DNA from: Paraburkholderia largidicola
Lineage (GTDB): Bacteria; Pseudomonadota; Gammaproteobacteria; Burkholderiales; Burkholderiaceae
Direction of reading: 5' to 3'
Length of the DNA stretch: 64,000 bases
Assembly: GCF_013426895.1 (NCBI RefSeq)
Contig: NZ_AP023174.1
Coordinates: 496,001 to 560,000 of the forward strand
This document shows, piece by piece, positions 18,481-27,614 of this stretch. The first letter of the stretch is position 1. Each line of letters opens with the position of its first letter. The notes below the pieces were generated by a model. It saw only the letters and a list, made by a program, of their open reading frames with translations. It did not search any database and was not told where the DNA came from. The translations under genes and the position numbers were made by a program.

Positions 18481-19659
18481 ATGCCCATTCCCTTGCTTGC
18501 GCTCGCAATCAGCGCGTTCGCCATCGGCACGACCGAGTTCGTCATCATGGGCTTGCTGCCCGACGTGGCGAGAGATCTTGCCGTTTCGCTCCCTTCTGCC
18601 GGTCTGCTCGTCAGCGGCTATGCGCTCGGCGTGGCCGTTGGCGCGCCGCTGCTTGCCGTCGTCACCAGCAAGATGCCGCGCAAGCTCGCGTTGCAACTGC
18701 TGATGGGCGTGTTCATCGTCGGCAACGTGTTGTGCGCGATTGCCTCCGACTACTCGGTGCTGATGATCGCGCGCGTCGTGACCTCGTTCGCGCACGGCTC
18801 GTTCTTTGGCATCGGCGCGGTGGTGGCCGCGTCGCTGGTGCCGCAGGAAAAGCGTGCAAGCGCGATCGCGCTGATGTTCACCGGCCTCACGCTCGCCAAT
18901 GTGCTCGGCGTGCCGTTTGGCACGTTCATCGGCCAGATGTTCGGCTGGCGCGTCGCGTTCTGGATCGTTGCTGCGTTCGGCGTGCTGTCGCTGGCGGGCG
19001 TGACGGCGCTCGTGCCGAATCGTCATGACACGGGGCCGGCCGGTCTCGGCCACGAAGTGCGCGTGCTGAAGGACCCGCAAGTGTGGATCGCGCTGATGAT
19101 GACGGTGCTCGGCTTTGGTGGCGTGTTCGTCGTGTTCACCTACATCGCGCCGATTCTCGAGCAGGTGAGCGGCTTCACGCCGCACGGCGTCACGCTGATT
19201 CTGGTGCTGTTCGGTGTCGGGCTCACGGTCGGCAATACGATTGGCGGCAAGCTCGCGGACCGGTCGCTGATGCCGTCGCTGATGGGAATTCTGATTGCGC
19301 TGGCCGTAGTGATGGCCGTGTTCGCGCACACCAGCCATTCGCAGATTGCGGCAGCCGTCACGGTGTTTATCTGGGGTATTGCGGCGTTCGCGACCGTGCC
19401 GCCGTTGCAGATGCGCGTCGTCGAAAAGGCGAAGGCAGCGCCGAATCTCGCGTCGACGCTCAACATCGGGGCGTTCAACGTGGGCAATGCAGGTGGCGCG
19501 TGGCTCGGCGGGCTGGCGATCAGCCACGGCTATGGGCTCGACGCGTTGCCGTATGTGGCCGCTCTCGTTGCGCTGGCCGCGCTGGCGCTGACATGGATTG
19601 CGGCGCGGATGGACGCGCCCGCCGCTGTCGTCGCGCGGGACGTGCGCGAGCGGGTTTGA
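18481..19659 (+). CDS. MFS transporter, DHA1 type (AraJ-like)
   Basis: The 392-residue protein has 12 predicted membrane helices. Its N terminus ALAISAFAIGTTEFVIMGLL is characteristic of the AraJ/YdhP/NepI group of drug/sugar/nucleoside exporters, with the motif TTEFVIMG in helix 1. GGAG precedes the ATG. It is probably co-transcribed with the VOC gene and regulated by the divergent LysR protein. A strong terminator follows at 19694-19724. The substrate cannot be assigned. Confidence 0.92.
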   Translation: MPIPLLALAISAFAIGTTEFVIMGLLPDVARDLAVSLPSAGLLVSGYALGVAVGAPLLAVVTSKMPRKLALQLLMGVFIVGNVLCAIASDYSVLMIARVVTSFAHGSFFGIGAVVAASLVPQEKRASAIALMFTGLTLANVLGVPFGTFIGQMFGWRVAFWIVAAFGVLSLAGVTALVPNRHDTGPAGLGHEVRVLKDPQVWIALMMTVLGFGGVFVVFTYIAPILEQVSGFTPHGVTLILVLFGVGLTVGNTIGGKLADRSLMPSLMGILIALAVVMAVFAHTSHSQIAAAVTVFIWGIAAFATVPPLQMRVVEKAKAAPNLASTLNIGAFNVGNAGGAWLGGLAISHGYGLDALPYVAALVALAALALTWIAARMDAPAAVVARDVRERV

Positions 19660-19693
19660 GTGGTTCGAACTGGCCGCGCGCTGGAGTATGTCG

Positions 19694-19724
19694 ATGCCCA
19701 CGCAGCAATGCGTGGGCATTTTTT
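19694..19724 (+). terminator. Rho-independent terminator after the MFS gene
   Basis: ATGCCCACGCA and TGCGTGGGCAT form a perfect 11-bp stem around GCAA, followed by six T residues. It ends the VOC-MFS transcript. Confidence 0.93.
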
Positions 19725-19922
19725 CGTCCGATGGTTTTGCAGCCGGCGCGCCGAACCACGCGCGACGCTGCGTGCTGAACGCATCGCACGCCAGCGCATA
19801 AGGGTCCTCTGCGATCGTGATAACAGTGTGAAGATAACTTCGTTGGGCGCGCGAAAACCGGGTGCTAGGCTTGCCTCCATTCGTGCTTGCTCCGCATCGT
19901 TGCGGGGCTTCTGGAGGTCATC

Positions 19923-20639
19923 ATGCAGTCACCGCTTGCGCTCGTGCGCGACCGCGCGTCCGAAGGTCACGACGCAGCCCACGCCCACGACGATACGCGT
20001 TCCTCGGATTTCGACGCACTCGAACATCGTGTCGGCGTGAACCTCGCGCGGCTGCGCGCGGAGCGTCAGTTGTCGCTCGATGCGTTGGCCCGTGCGTCGG
20101 GCGTGTCGCGCGCGATGCTCGCGCAGATCGAGTCGGCGCGCAGCGTGCCGTCGATCAAGGTGCTGTGCAAGGTTGCGGCGGCGCTGAAGGTGTCGGTTGC
20201 GGCGTTCCTGCGCCAGCACGCCGTGAACGGCTTCGAGCATTTGCCTGCGGATCGCTCGGCGCGCGTGGTCACGTCGAATGGCCGGTACTGGACGCGTGCG
20301 CTGCACCCCGATGCCGAGCCGTCGACCGCCGAGTTTCACGAGCTGCGCATCGCGCCGTTGCATACCGAGCCTGGCACGCGGCGCGCGCCGGGGACGACGG
20401 TGAATCTCGTCGTCAGCGTCGGCACGCTCGAAGTCAGCGTGCATGATCGCCGCCAGTTGCTGGCGACGGGAGATTCGATCGTTTTCGACGCCGATCAGCC
20501 GCACAGCCTGCGCAATCCCGGAGACACGGAAGCACGCGCGTTTCGCGTGACCGTGAATGCGGAAACGCCGCCGCGCTGGGATGTGCCACAAGAAACGCCG
20601 CACGAAGTGCCGCTTGCGCATGCGCATTCCGAAGTCTGA
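19923..20639 (+). CDS. XRE-family HTH regulator with C-terminal cupin domain
   Basis: This 238-residue protein has an N-terminal helix-turn-helix at about 40-95 (NLARLRAERQLSLDALARAS, then MLAQIESARSVPSIKVL) and a cupin_2 sensor domain from about 150 (GTTVNLVVSVGTLEV, ending before the tail). This HTH-cupin layout is that of PuuR-like regulators of small-molecule catabolism. GGAGGT lies just before the ATG at 19923, which supports that start over an upstream one. No target is adjacent except the riboswitch-controlled ribB, which need not be related. Confidence 0.9.
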   Translation: MQSPLALVRDRASEGHDAAHAHDDTRSSDFDALEHRVGVNLARLRAERQLSLDALARASGVSRAMLAQIESARSVPSIKVLCKVAAALKVSVAAFLRQHAVNGFEHLPADRSARVVTSNGRYWTRALHPDAEPSTAEFHELRIAPLHTEPGTRRAPGTTVNLVVSVGTLEVSVHDRRQLLATGDSIVFDADQPHSLRNPGDTEARAFRVTVNAETPPRWDVPQETPHEVPLAHAHSEV

Positions 20640-20720
20640 AACATGAGGTACGCGCGGGCTGCACGCCACGCGCGGTTGTTGTATGCTCTGCGAGCCGGAT
20701 CGATCCGGTAATCAGTACGT

Positions 20721-20887
20721 CTTCAGGGCGGGGCGAAATTCCCCACCGGCGGTATGCAGGCGGCGCTTCATGAAGCGCGAGTCTGCGAGCCCGCGAGCGC
20801 CTGCGTTGTGGTTTGAGTTGCAGGGTCAGCAGATCTGGTGAGAGGCCAGAGCCGACGGTTAGAGTCCGGATGGAAGAAGATGTGCAG
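20721..20887 (+). ncRNA. FMN riboswitch (RFN element)
   Basis: The conserved RFN blocks are all present in order: GGCGGGGCGAAATTCCCCAC with CGGCGGT, AGCCCGCGAGCGC, GGTCAGCAGATCTGGTGAGA, CCAGAGCCGACGGTTAGAGT and CCGGATGGAAGAAGA. Binding of FMN normally shuts down the downstream gene. The gene here is ribB, which starts about 218 bases later, an unusually long distance for direct sequestration of its ribosome-binding site. Control could act on transcription or on the mRNA between them. Confidence 0.97.
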
Positions 20888-21104
20888 ATAGTCATCTGAG
20901 TCTCCTGTCGACCGGGTTGGCGCATGTGTGCGCTTTGGTTCGGTCCCATGCGGAATGGCCGCTGCCGTGCTGCTCGTTGCGAGCGGCGCGCGAATGCGTT
21001 GTCGATCTGTTGCATGGCAGCCGCTTGCGGCTCACGGGACGCGTTTGTCTGTTTGCAATGCCCTGAAACGTTTTTCGCCCACACTTTTGCGAGGAGCGTT
21101 TCAC

Positions 21105-21839
21105 ATGTCCGTAGTATCTGCATCTGCTGCATTCGTTTGGCCGGCGCCGTCTGTCGTTGCTGAGGACGCATCCGCCGATCTTCCCCTGCTTGCCACCGAA
21201 GCCATTCCGCCGCGCATCGCCGCCGCGCTCGACGCATTGCGCGAGGGCCGTGCCGTCGTCCTTCAGGACGATCACGATCGAGAGAACGAGGCCGATCTCA
21301 TCATGTCGGCGGAGCGCATGAGCGTCGAGATGATGGCGCTGTTTATCCGCGAGTGCAGTGGCATCGTGTGTCTGTGCCTGACCGACGACAGGGTGCGCGC
21401 GCTCGAATTGCCGCCGATGACGGCTCATAACGAGAGTCGCAACACGACGGCGTTCACGGTATCGATCGAAGCGCGCGAAGGTGTGTCGACGGGGGTGTCT
21501 GCCGCTGACCGGCTTACGACGATTCGTGCCGCGATTGCCGATGGCGCGAAGCCTGCGGATATTGTGCGTCCGGGTCACGTGTATCCGCTGCGCGCGATGC
21601 CGGGTGGCGTGCTGGCGCGACGCGGGCATACGGAAGGGACTGTCGATCTCGTGACGTTGGCGGGGCTGAAGCCCGCTGGGGTTTTGTGCGAGTTGATGAA
21701 TGCCGATGGCACGATGATGCGAGGGGCTGATGTCGAGCGTTTCGCCGCTCGGCACGATATGCCTATGCTGACTATCGCGGAGCTTGTTGAGTTTCGGCGC
21801 GCTATGGTCTTTGCGCGGGAGGCATGTTTAGAGGTTTGA
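21105..21839 (+). CDS. ribB: 3,4-dihydroxy-2-butanone 4-phosphate synthase
   Basis: This 244-residue enzyme makes the four-carbon precursor of riboflavin from ribulose 5-phosphate. Key segments are [16 protein letters not shown] at about 55-70 (acidic metal-binding loop), [16 protein letters not shown], and [17 protein letters not shown] with the catalytic His. No GTP cyclohydrolase II domain is fused. I chose ATG 21105 because GAGGAG lies nine bases upstream; an in-frame ATG at 20928 runs through untranslated leader. The first 30 residues are an extension relative to E. coli RibB. The gene is under the FMN riboswitch and its stop codon lies 11 bases from repeat copy C. Confidence 0.95.
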   Translation: MSVVSASAAFVWPAPSVVAEDASADLPLLATEAIPPRIAAALDALREGRAVVLQDDHDRENEADLIMSAERMSVEMMALFIRECSGIVCLCLTDDRVRALELPPMTAHNESRNTTAFTVSIEAREGVSTGVSAADRLTTIRAAIADGAKPADIVRPGHVYPLRAMPGGVLARRGHTEGTVDLVTLAGLKPAGVLCELMNADGTMMRGADVERFAARHDMPMLTIAELVEFRRAMVFAREACLEV

Positions 21840-21850
21840 TGTTTTTTTGA

Positions 21851-22636
21851 TGTCTGCGACGCTGGGGTGGTTTGCTTTGTGTTTGCGCTGGCATCCGCGT
21901 TATGCCTTGGTGCTTCAAGCGTTGCCCCTGTGCGGGGCGGCACCTACTTTTCTTTGCCGCCGCAAAGAAAAGTAGGCAAAAGAAAGCGGCTCACACCGCC
22001 AGTTTTAGTATTTGCCTGAGGGCCCCCAAAGGGTCTTACGCTTCACACGGCAACCACGTTACCCACGTCCGTTGCCAGCGCTCTTGCCGTGCGCCTCACC
22101 CGCTTCACGCTCCCGCATTCCAGCATGCCGCGCCAGCTTTTCCACCGCCGCCTAGGTGGCAAACTATGTGTAGGCCCGAGTACTCCACACGCCTCACTTC
22201 GGACCGATAGCGCATGCGTTCCACACGGTAAGGGCGCCACCCTATACGACGCGACAACCTACACACAGTTTGCCACCTGGGCGGCGCAAACCATTCGCTG
22301 CCGCTGGCCCAAGTGCGGGCATTTGAAGTGGGTGAGGCGCTCATTCGAAGCGTTGGCAGCGCACGCGAACAGAAATGCTGCTGTGTGAAGCATGGGGACG
22401 TTGGGGGCCCGTGGATAGGAACACGTGCTGGCGGTGTGAGCCGCTTTCTTTTGCCTACTTTTCTTTGCGGCGGCAAAGAAAAGTAGGTGCCGCCCCGCAC
22501 AGGGGCGACGCCTGAAGCACGCTAACAAAACGCGGATGCCAGCGCCAAGGCCAAGAAAACAAGCAGCTTGCGCAGCAAAAATCGCATCGCGGATGCCAGC
22601 GAAAACACAGGCAAACCACCCAGACGTCGCAGACAA
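21851..22636. repeat. Large nested inverted-repeat element, copy C
   Basis: This 786-base block lies between the convergent ribB and HAD phosphatase genes, 11 bases from each stop codon. Terminal arms are TGTCTGCGACGCT at 21851 and a diverged complement ending at 22636. The 32-base palindromes lie at 21944-21975 and 22455-22486. Inner 28-base arms lie at 22147-22174 and 22258-22285 (two mismatches) around an 83-base centre that matches copy A in the same orientation. The right arm carries an extra partial duplication (CGCGGATGCCAGCG twice, near 22533 and 22573). Confidence 0.95.
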
Positions 22637-22647
22637 CAAAACCGCCG

Positions 22648-23334
22648 CTACGACTGCACGCCTCCAAACTCCCCCCGCAAACCCGCCTGAACAATTGAAG
22701 GCAACTCCTCCATATGCTGCATGATCCGCGTGATCCCCATATTCCGCAGCACATCGGCATAGCCATCAGGAATATGACTAGCCCCAACAAACGCAATCGT
22801 CATCATCCCAGCCGCGCGCGCCGCATTCAGCCCAGCGACGCTGTCTTCAACCACAATGCACCGCGACGGCTCGACGCCTAACTGCTCCGCAGCAAACAGA
22901 TACACATCGGGATAAGGCTTCGGCCGCGCGACCTGCTCAGCGCTAAACACCCGCGGTCCAAAAATTTCCGCCAACCCGGCGCGCCGCACGGACGCGCTCA
23001 CACGCGTCATCCGGCTGTTCGACACGACAGCAGCAGGCAACGACACGCGCAACAACGCATCACGCACGCCACTGATGGCGGACAACGACGATGCAAGCTC
23101 CGCTTCGACATTGGCCTCGACCGTCTGCAAAAAGTCAGCGGGCAACTCGATATCGAATGCCGCTTCAACGCTCTCCAGGAACCGCGAAGTCTGCTGACCA
23201 AATGCGGTCTTGCAGATTTCGTGGAAATCGAGCGCGGGAAAAGTGGCGGCGAGCGTGTCGTGCATCACGCGGTCGGCGATGACTTCGCTGTCGACGAGCA
23301 CGCCGTCGCAGTCGCAAATGAGATGATCGATCAT
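22648..23334 (-). CDS. HAD-superfamily phosphatase (beta-phosphoglucomutase/GS1-like)
   Basis: This 228-residue protein starts MIDHLICDCDGVLVDSEVIA with nucleophile Asp8 and Asp10. Motif II is VVSNSR, motif III the Lys of RPKPYPDVYLFAAEQLG, and motif IV VVEDSVAGLNAARAAGM. A helical cap is inserted after motif I. This is the subfamily of sugar-phosphate phosphatases such as YieH (6-phosphogluconate) and DOG-type enzymes. The exact substrate is not fixed. The Met at 23334 is the natural N terminus; an in-frame extension is not credible. Confidence 0.9.
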   Translation of the reverse strand: MIDHLICDCDGVLVDSEVIADRVMHDTLAATFPALDFHEICKTAFGQQTSRFLESVEAAFDIELPADFLQTVEANVEAELASSLSAISGVRDALLRVSLPAAVVSNSRMTRVSASVRRAGLAEIFGPRVFSAEQVARPKPYPDVYLFAAEQLGVEPSRCIVVEDSVAGLNAARAAGMMTIAFVGASHIPDGYADVLRNMGITRIMQHMEELPSIVQAGLRGEFGGVQS

Positions 23335-23472
23335 GCGGAAAATGGAACGAAAGCGCAGCCCGCTAGAGCAAGACGCAAGCACCGCAGCGGGCTGAAAGCG
23401 ACATGATACGTGCATTGCGGCCCGGCGCGCCGGATGGGTCGCGTGAGACGCCACGCACGGACGTGCGGCAAC

Positions 23473-24972
23473 TCAAGGCGTGTCGGCCCACGCCTTCGCT
23501 GCGCGAATCGCGCGCTGCCAGCCGTCGAGACAGGCCTTCGCCTGATCGGCCGGCATCGACGGAGAAAAGCGGTGTTCCAGCTTCCACTGGCTCTGCAATT
23601 CGTCGATGTCCTTCCAGTAGCCCGTCGCGAGCCCCGCGAGATACGCGGCCCCGAGCGCCGTCGTTTCACTGACCTGCGGACGTACGGCATCCACGCCAAG
23701 TATGTCGGCCTGAAACTGCATCAACAGATTATTCGCGCATGCGCCGCCATCCACACGCAGTTCGTCGATATGAATGCCCGAGTCGGCTTCCATCGCCTTG
23801 AGCACGTCGACGGATTGGTACGCGATCGAATCGAGCGCCGCGCGCGCAATGTGCGCGGACGTCGTGCCACGCGTGACGCCGAACAGCGTGCCGCGAGCGC
23901 GCGCATTCCAGTGCGGCGCGCCGAGCCCGGCGAATGCGGGCACGAGATACACGCCGTCGCAATGTTCGACGCCGCGCGCGAGCGCCTCAATTTCCGACGC
24001 GCTGCGGATGATGCCGAGACCATCGCGCAACCACTGCACGACAGCACCCGCAATGAAGATGCTGCCTTCGAGCGCATAGTTGACCTGATCGCCGATCTGC
24101 CAGGCAATCGTCGTCACGAGATTGTTCTTCGACTCGATCGGCTTCGTGCCCGTGTTCATCACGAGAAAGCAGCCGGTGCCGTAGGTGTTCTTCACCATGC
24201 CCGAGCGCGTGCACATCTGGCCGAACAGCGCGGCGTGCTGGTCGCCCGCGATGCCCGCAAGCGGAATCTTCGACGCGAACACGGTCGTCTTGGTCGGCCC
24301 ATACACTTCCGACGACGGACGCACTTCCGGCAGCATGCTGCGCGGAATGTCGAGCGCGTCGAGCAGTTCGTCGTCCCATTGCAGCGTGTGAATGTTGAAG
24401 AGCATCGTGCGCGACGCGTTGGTCACGTCGGTGATGTGCAACTCGTGCTTGGTGAAATTCCACACCAGCCAGCTGTCGACCGTGCCGAACGCGAGCTTGC
24501 CTTGTCGCGCCTTTTCCCGCGCGCCGTCGACGTTGTCCAGAATCCAGCGGATCTTGGTTGCGGAGAAGTACGAATCGATCGGCAAGCCGGTCTTCGCGCG
24601 GAATGTCTGTTCGAGACCTTGCGCTTTCAGCTGGTCGCAGAAGTCGGCTGTGCGCCGGTCCTGCCAGACGATTGCGTTGTAGATCGGATGGCCCGTTTCG
24701 CGATCCCAGACGATCGTCGTCTCGCGCTGGTTCGTGATACCGATCGCGGCAATCGACGTGCCGTTCAGGCCAGCATGCGTGACGGCTTCGGCTGCGACGC
24801 CCGCCTGCGTCGCCCAGATTTCCTGCGGATCGTGCTCGACCCAGCCCGGATGCGGATAGATCTGATGAAACTCCTTCTGCGCGACCGAGACGACATTGCC
24901 CTTGCGATCGAACAGCATCGCGCGCGAACTCGTGGTGCCCTGGTCTAGCGCCAGGATGTACTGATCCTGCAT
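23473..24972 (-). CDS. glpK: Glycerol kinase
   Basis: This 499-residue FGGY kinase phosphorylates glycerol to sn-glycerol 3-phosphate. The N-terminal [18 protein letters not shown] phosphate loop, the FGGY segments [18 protein letters not shown] and [11 protein letters not shown], and the C-terminal [16 protein letters not shown] identify it. I set the start at [12 protein letters not shown] because GGAGAAGAG precedes it and the length matches the family; a 105-residue upstream extension is spurious. It lies 145 bases after glpD. No glpF facilitator gene lies in this locus. Confidence 0.97.
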   Translation of the reverse strand: MQDQYILALDQGTTSSRAMLFDRKGNVVSVAQKEFHQIYPHPGWVEHDPQEIWATQAGVAAEAVTHAGLNGTSIAAIGITNQRETTIVWDRETGHPIYNAIVWQDRRTADFCDQLKAQGLEQTFRAKTGLPIDSYFSATKIRWILDNVDGAREKARQGKLAFGTVDSWLVWNFTKHELHITDVTNASRTMLFNIHTLQWDDELLDALDIPRSMLPEVRPSSEVYGPTKTTVFASKIPLAGIAGDQHAALFGQMCTRSGMVKNTYGTGCFLVMNTGTKPIESKNNLVTTIAWQIGDQVNYALEGSIFIAGAVVQWLRDGLGIIRSASEIEALARGVEHCDGVYLVPAFAGLGAPHWNARARGTLFGVTRGTTSAHIARAALDSIAYQSVDVLKAMEADSGIHIDELRVDGGACANNLLMQFQADILGVDAVRPQVSETTALGAAYLAGLATGYWKDIDELQSQWKLEHRFSPSMPADQAKACLDGWQRAIRAAKAWADTP

Positions 24973-25117
24973 CGTCTCTTCTCCATGCGTTTTTTTGTCG
25001 GACCGGCGCGGCGGCGCGCTCAGGTCACGCGAAATAAAGTGCCTGCGCGGATTGTTGCACGCGTGGCGGCGCGGCGGAATCGCCGCGCGTTGCCGCATGC
25101 CCGCGTGCGCGCGGCTG

Positions 25118-26647
25118 TCAGGCGTGCTGCTTCGTGGTCGCGCGGGCGAACCACGCGTCGATGTCGCGCGTGACGCTTTCGAGCGTGCCGGGCTCGACAT
25201 GCAGGCCGAGTTTCGAACGGCGCCACAGCACGTCGCGCGCCGTCGTCGCCCATTCGGTTTCGCGCAGATAGCGCAGTTCCGCTTCATACAGCCCGGGCGC
25301 GAACTGCTGACCCAGGTCGGCGAGCGAGCGTGCCGCGCCGATCACACGTTCGGCACGTGTGCCATAAGCCCGCGCATAGCGGCGCGCGAGCGCGGCCGGC
25401 AGCCATGCATGCTGCTGCGCGAATTGCGACGCGAAGCGCTCGAAGTCCGCATGTGCGATATCGCCGCCCGGCAACGGCGCGCCCGCCGTCCAGGTCGGCT
25501 TGTCGTGCTGCAACACGCGCGCGAGATCGTCGACGGCCTCTTCCGCGAGCTTGCGAAACGTCGTGATCTTGCCGCCGAACACCGACAGCAACGGTGCTTC
25601 GCCCGTCGGCGCGTCGAGTTCGAGTTTGTAGTCACGCGTGACGGCGGACGGATTGTCCGCGTTCTCGTCCTCCAGCAGCGGGCGCACGCCGGAGTACGTC
25701 CAGTAAACATCGCGCGGCGCGATGTGCTGCTTGAAGTAACGGTTGATCGAGTCGCACAGGTACTGTGTTTCAGACGGCTCGATCGCGACTTTCGACGGAT
25801 CGCCGTTGTATTCGAGGTCCGTCGTGCCGATCAGCGTGAAGTCGCGCTCGTACGGGATCGCGAAAATGATGCGTTTGTCCGGGTTCTGGAAGATGTACGC
25901 GTGATCGTGCTCGAACAGGCGGCGCGTGACGATGTGGCTGCCTTTCACGAGGCGCACGCTGTAGTTCGCTTCACGCGCGAGCGGGCCGCGCAGCAGTTCG
26001 CCAACCCACGGGCCGGCGGCGTTCGCGATCGAACGCGCGCGCACTGTCAAAGTGGAGCCGTCCGCGCGCAGCAGTTGCGCATGCCATTCGCCATTCGCGC
26101 GCGTCGCGGCGGTGAGCTTCGTGCGCGTCAGAATGGTCGCGCCACGCTCTTGCGCGTCGAGCGCGTTCAGGACGACCAGACGCGCGTCGTCGACCCAGCC
26201 GTCCGAATAGACGAAGCCGCGTTTGATCGAGTCGATCAGCGGCTTGCCCGCCGGATGCTTGCGCATGTCGATACCGCGCGAGCCGGGCAGCAGTTCGCGG
26301 CGGGCGAGGTGATCGTAGAGAAAGAGCCCGGCACGGATCAGCCAGGCGGGCCGCAGATCGGGCATATGCGGCATCACGAAGCGCAGCGGCCACATGATGT
26401 GCGGCGCGGCGCGCAACAGCGTCTCGCGTTCCTGCAGCGCCTTGCGCACGAGCCCAAACTCGCGGTATTCCAGATAGCGCAGGCCGCCGTGAATCAGCTT
26501 GGTGCTGGCCGACGACGTATGCGCAGCCAGATCGTCCTGTTCGCACAGCAGCACGGACAGGCCACGGCCCGCTGCGTCGCGCGCGATGCCCGCGCCGTTG
26601 ATCCCGCCGCCGACGACGAGCAGGTCGTAAATGGAGTCTTGCGTCAC
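25118..26647 (-). CDS. glpD: Aerobic glycerol-3-phosphate dehydrogenase (FAD-dependent)
   Basis: The 509-residue flavoprotein oxidises sn-glycerol 3-phosphate to dihydroxyacetone phosphate at the inner membrane and feeds electrons to quinone. The FAD dinucleotide fold is [20 protein letters not shown] near the N terminus. [20 protein letters not shown] and [19 protein letters not shown] [19 protein letters not shown] are family marks. The start codon is GTG at 26647 with AGGGG nine bases before it. Candidate GlpR sites lie at 26695-26745. Transcribed toward glpK. Confidence 0.97.
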   Translation of the reverse strand: MTQDSIYDLLVVGGGINGAGIARDAAGRGLSVLLCEQDDLAAHTSSASTKLIHGGLRYLEYREFGLVRKALQERETLLRAAPHIMWPLRFVMPHMPDLRPAWLIRAGLFLYDHLARRELLPGSRGIDMRKHPAGKPLIDSIKRGFVYSDGWVDDARLVVLNALDAQERGATILTRTKLTAATRANGEWHAQLLRADGSTLTVRARSIANAAGPWVGELLRGPLAREANYSVRLVKGSHIVTRRLFEHDHAYIFQNPDKRIIFAIPYERDFTLIGTTDLEYNGDPSKVAIEPSETQYLCDSINRYFKQHIAPRDVYWTYSGVRPLLEDENADNPSAVTRDYKLELDAPTGEAPLLSVFGGKITTFRKLAEEAVDDLARVLQHDKPTWTAGAPLPGGDIAHADFERFASQFAQQHAWLPAALARRYARAYGTRAERVIGAARSLADLGQQFAPGLYEAELRYLRETEWATTARDVLWRRSKLGLHVEPGTLESVTRDIDAWFARATTKQHA

Positions 26648-26689
26648 CCGGAATGCCCCTGACGGAGGAAATAGTAGGGTTGATGTAAA

Positions 26690-26752
26690 GTCGTAATGTT
26701 CGTTTTCGAAACTTTAATGAACATATTCGAAAAAGTAAAGTTCGACTTGCCT
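26690..26752 (-). promoter_or_regulatory. Candidate GlpR operator region upstream of glpD
   Basis: An AT-rich 60-base island holds AATGTTCGTT at 26695-26704, which matches the half-site known for E. coli GlpR, and AATGAACAT at 26716-26724 in the opposite orientation. TTCGAAA occurs twice more (from about 26706 and 26726). The layout suggests two or three overlapping operators. GlpR is encoded nearby at 27995-28774. Confidence 0.6.
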
Positions 26753-26850
26753 TGGATTGGTGCGCGATTCTGCGCGCCGGTGGCACGTTTTCCGCGCGCA
26801 GACGATACTTCCAGCAACGAGCCGGATGGCGGCGATACGAGGTGAATTTC

Positions 26851-27240
26851 ATGCGTGGACTCTGGAAGACGGGCGCGGCGGCGCTGTCGATCGCGGTCGT
26901 GCTGGCGGGATGCGTCAGCACGCCGAGCCTGAACGGAACGCTGGGCGCGCCGTCGTTCGCGGATCTGCAGGCGATGTGCGGGAGCCAGCCGGCCGACTAC
27001 GGCAGCGACGCGCAATCGGTCTACGTGACGCTGTTCGACGCCTATGTGGCTAACCGGCGCGGCGGGTTGTCGAAGGCGGACTACTGCGCGTTCCAGACGG
27101 CGCTGGCGCAGCGCTACGCGGCGCAGGGCGCGAGCACGGACCCGCAGGCGCGCCGTCAGTGGGTAGAGTTCTTCAATGCGCAGCGCGTGAAGGCGCTGAG
27201 CTGGCGCGCAGCCGTCGATCCGACGCTGCGCAGCGGCTGA
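26851..27240 (+). CDS. Small putative lipoprotein of unknown function
   Basis: The 129-residue product has a type II signal peptide with lipobox LAGC (Cys22) after KTGAAALSIAVV. The mature part is soluble and contains three further Cys-poor helices with no motif I recognise. GAGGTG lies eight bases before the ATG. The gene is divergent from glpD and close to its operators, so it may be co-regulated by glycerol, but this is only inference. Residue +2 is Val, which does not indicate inner-membrane retention. Confidence 0.8.
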   Translation: MRGLWKTGAAALSIAVVLAGCVSTPSLNGTLGAPSFADLQAMCGSQPADYGSDAQSVYVTLFDAYVANRRGGLSKADYCAFQTALAQRYAAQGASTDPQARRQWVEFFNAQRVKALSWRAAVDPTLRSG

Positions 27241-27416
27241 GGCGCGCGGGCGCGTCGTCGTTTAACGATGGGCGGCCCAAGCCTGAAAACATAAAGACGG
27301 CCAGGCGGGCAAGCCGCGTGACCGTCCAGGCGTCCGTATGCTCGCGTGTCCATTGCGAACACGCCGACGGCCGCAGTGATATGACTGGCAAGCGCGTTAG
27401 ATTCGCTCGATTGCCG

Positions 27417-27614
27417 TCAGGAAAAGCGCTTGATCGCGCGAAGAGCCGTATCGCCCGATTCCGTGATGCGCCATTGTTGCAAGCCCGACGCGAGTCTTTC
27501 GAGCTCTACGAGCTGCCGTTCGAGCAGTGCGTCGAGTTCTTCGCGTTCCATATCGACCTGGTTAGGGGCGTCCTTGACGAGCAACAACGTGGCGAATTCA
27601 TGCGGACTCAGCAT
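27417..27614 (-). CDS. Small conserved hypothetical protein
   Basis: A 65-residue protein starting MLSPHEFATLLLVKDAP. The middle is strongly acidic and helical (DMEREELDALLERQLVELERL), ending in TESGDTALRAIKRF, which resembles a winged-helix wing or a short C-terminal helix. GGAGAG sits six bases before this ATG, favouring it over the ATG at 27632. I recall similar short proteins in Burkholderia genomes, without known function. It lies between the lipoprotein gene and glpR. Confidence 0.7.
   Translation of the reverse strand: MLSPHEFATLLLVKDAPNQVDMEREELDALLERQLVELERLASGLQQWRITESGDTALRAIKRFS

Noticed and set aside
18346..19719. Open frame of 457 codons on - opposite the VOC and MFS genes
   Set aside because: Extremely His/Arg/Gln-rich reverse reading of membrane helices; no signature.
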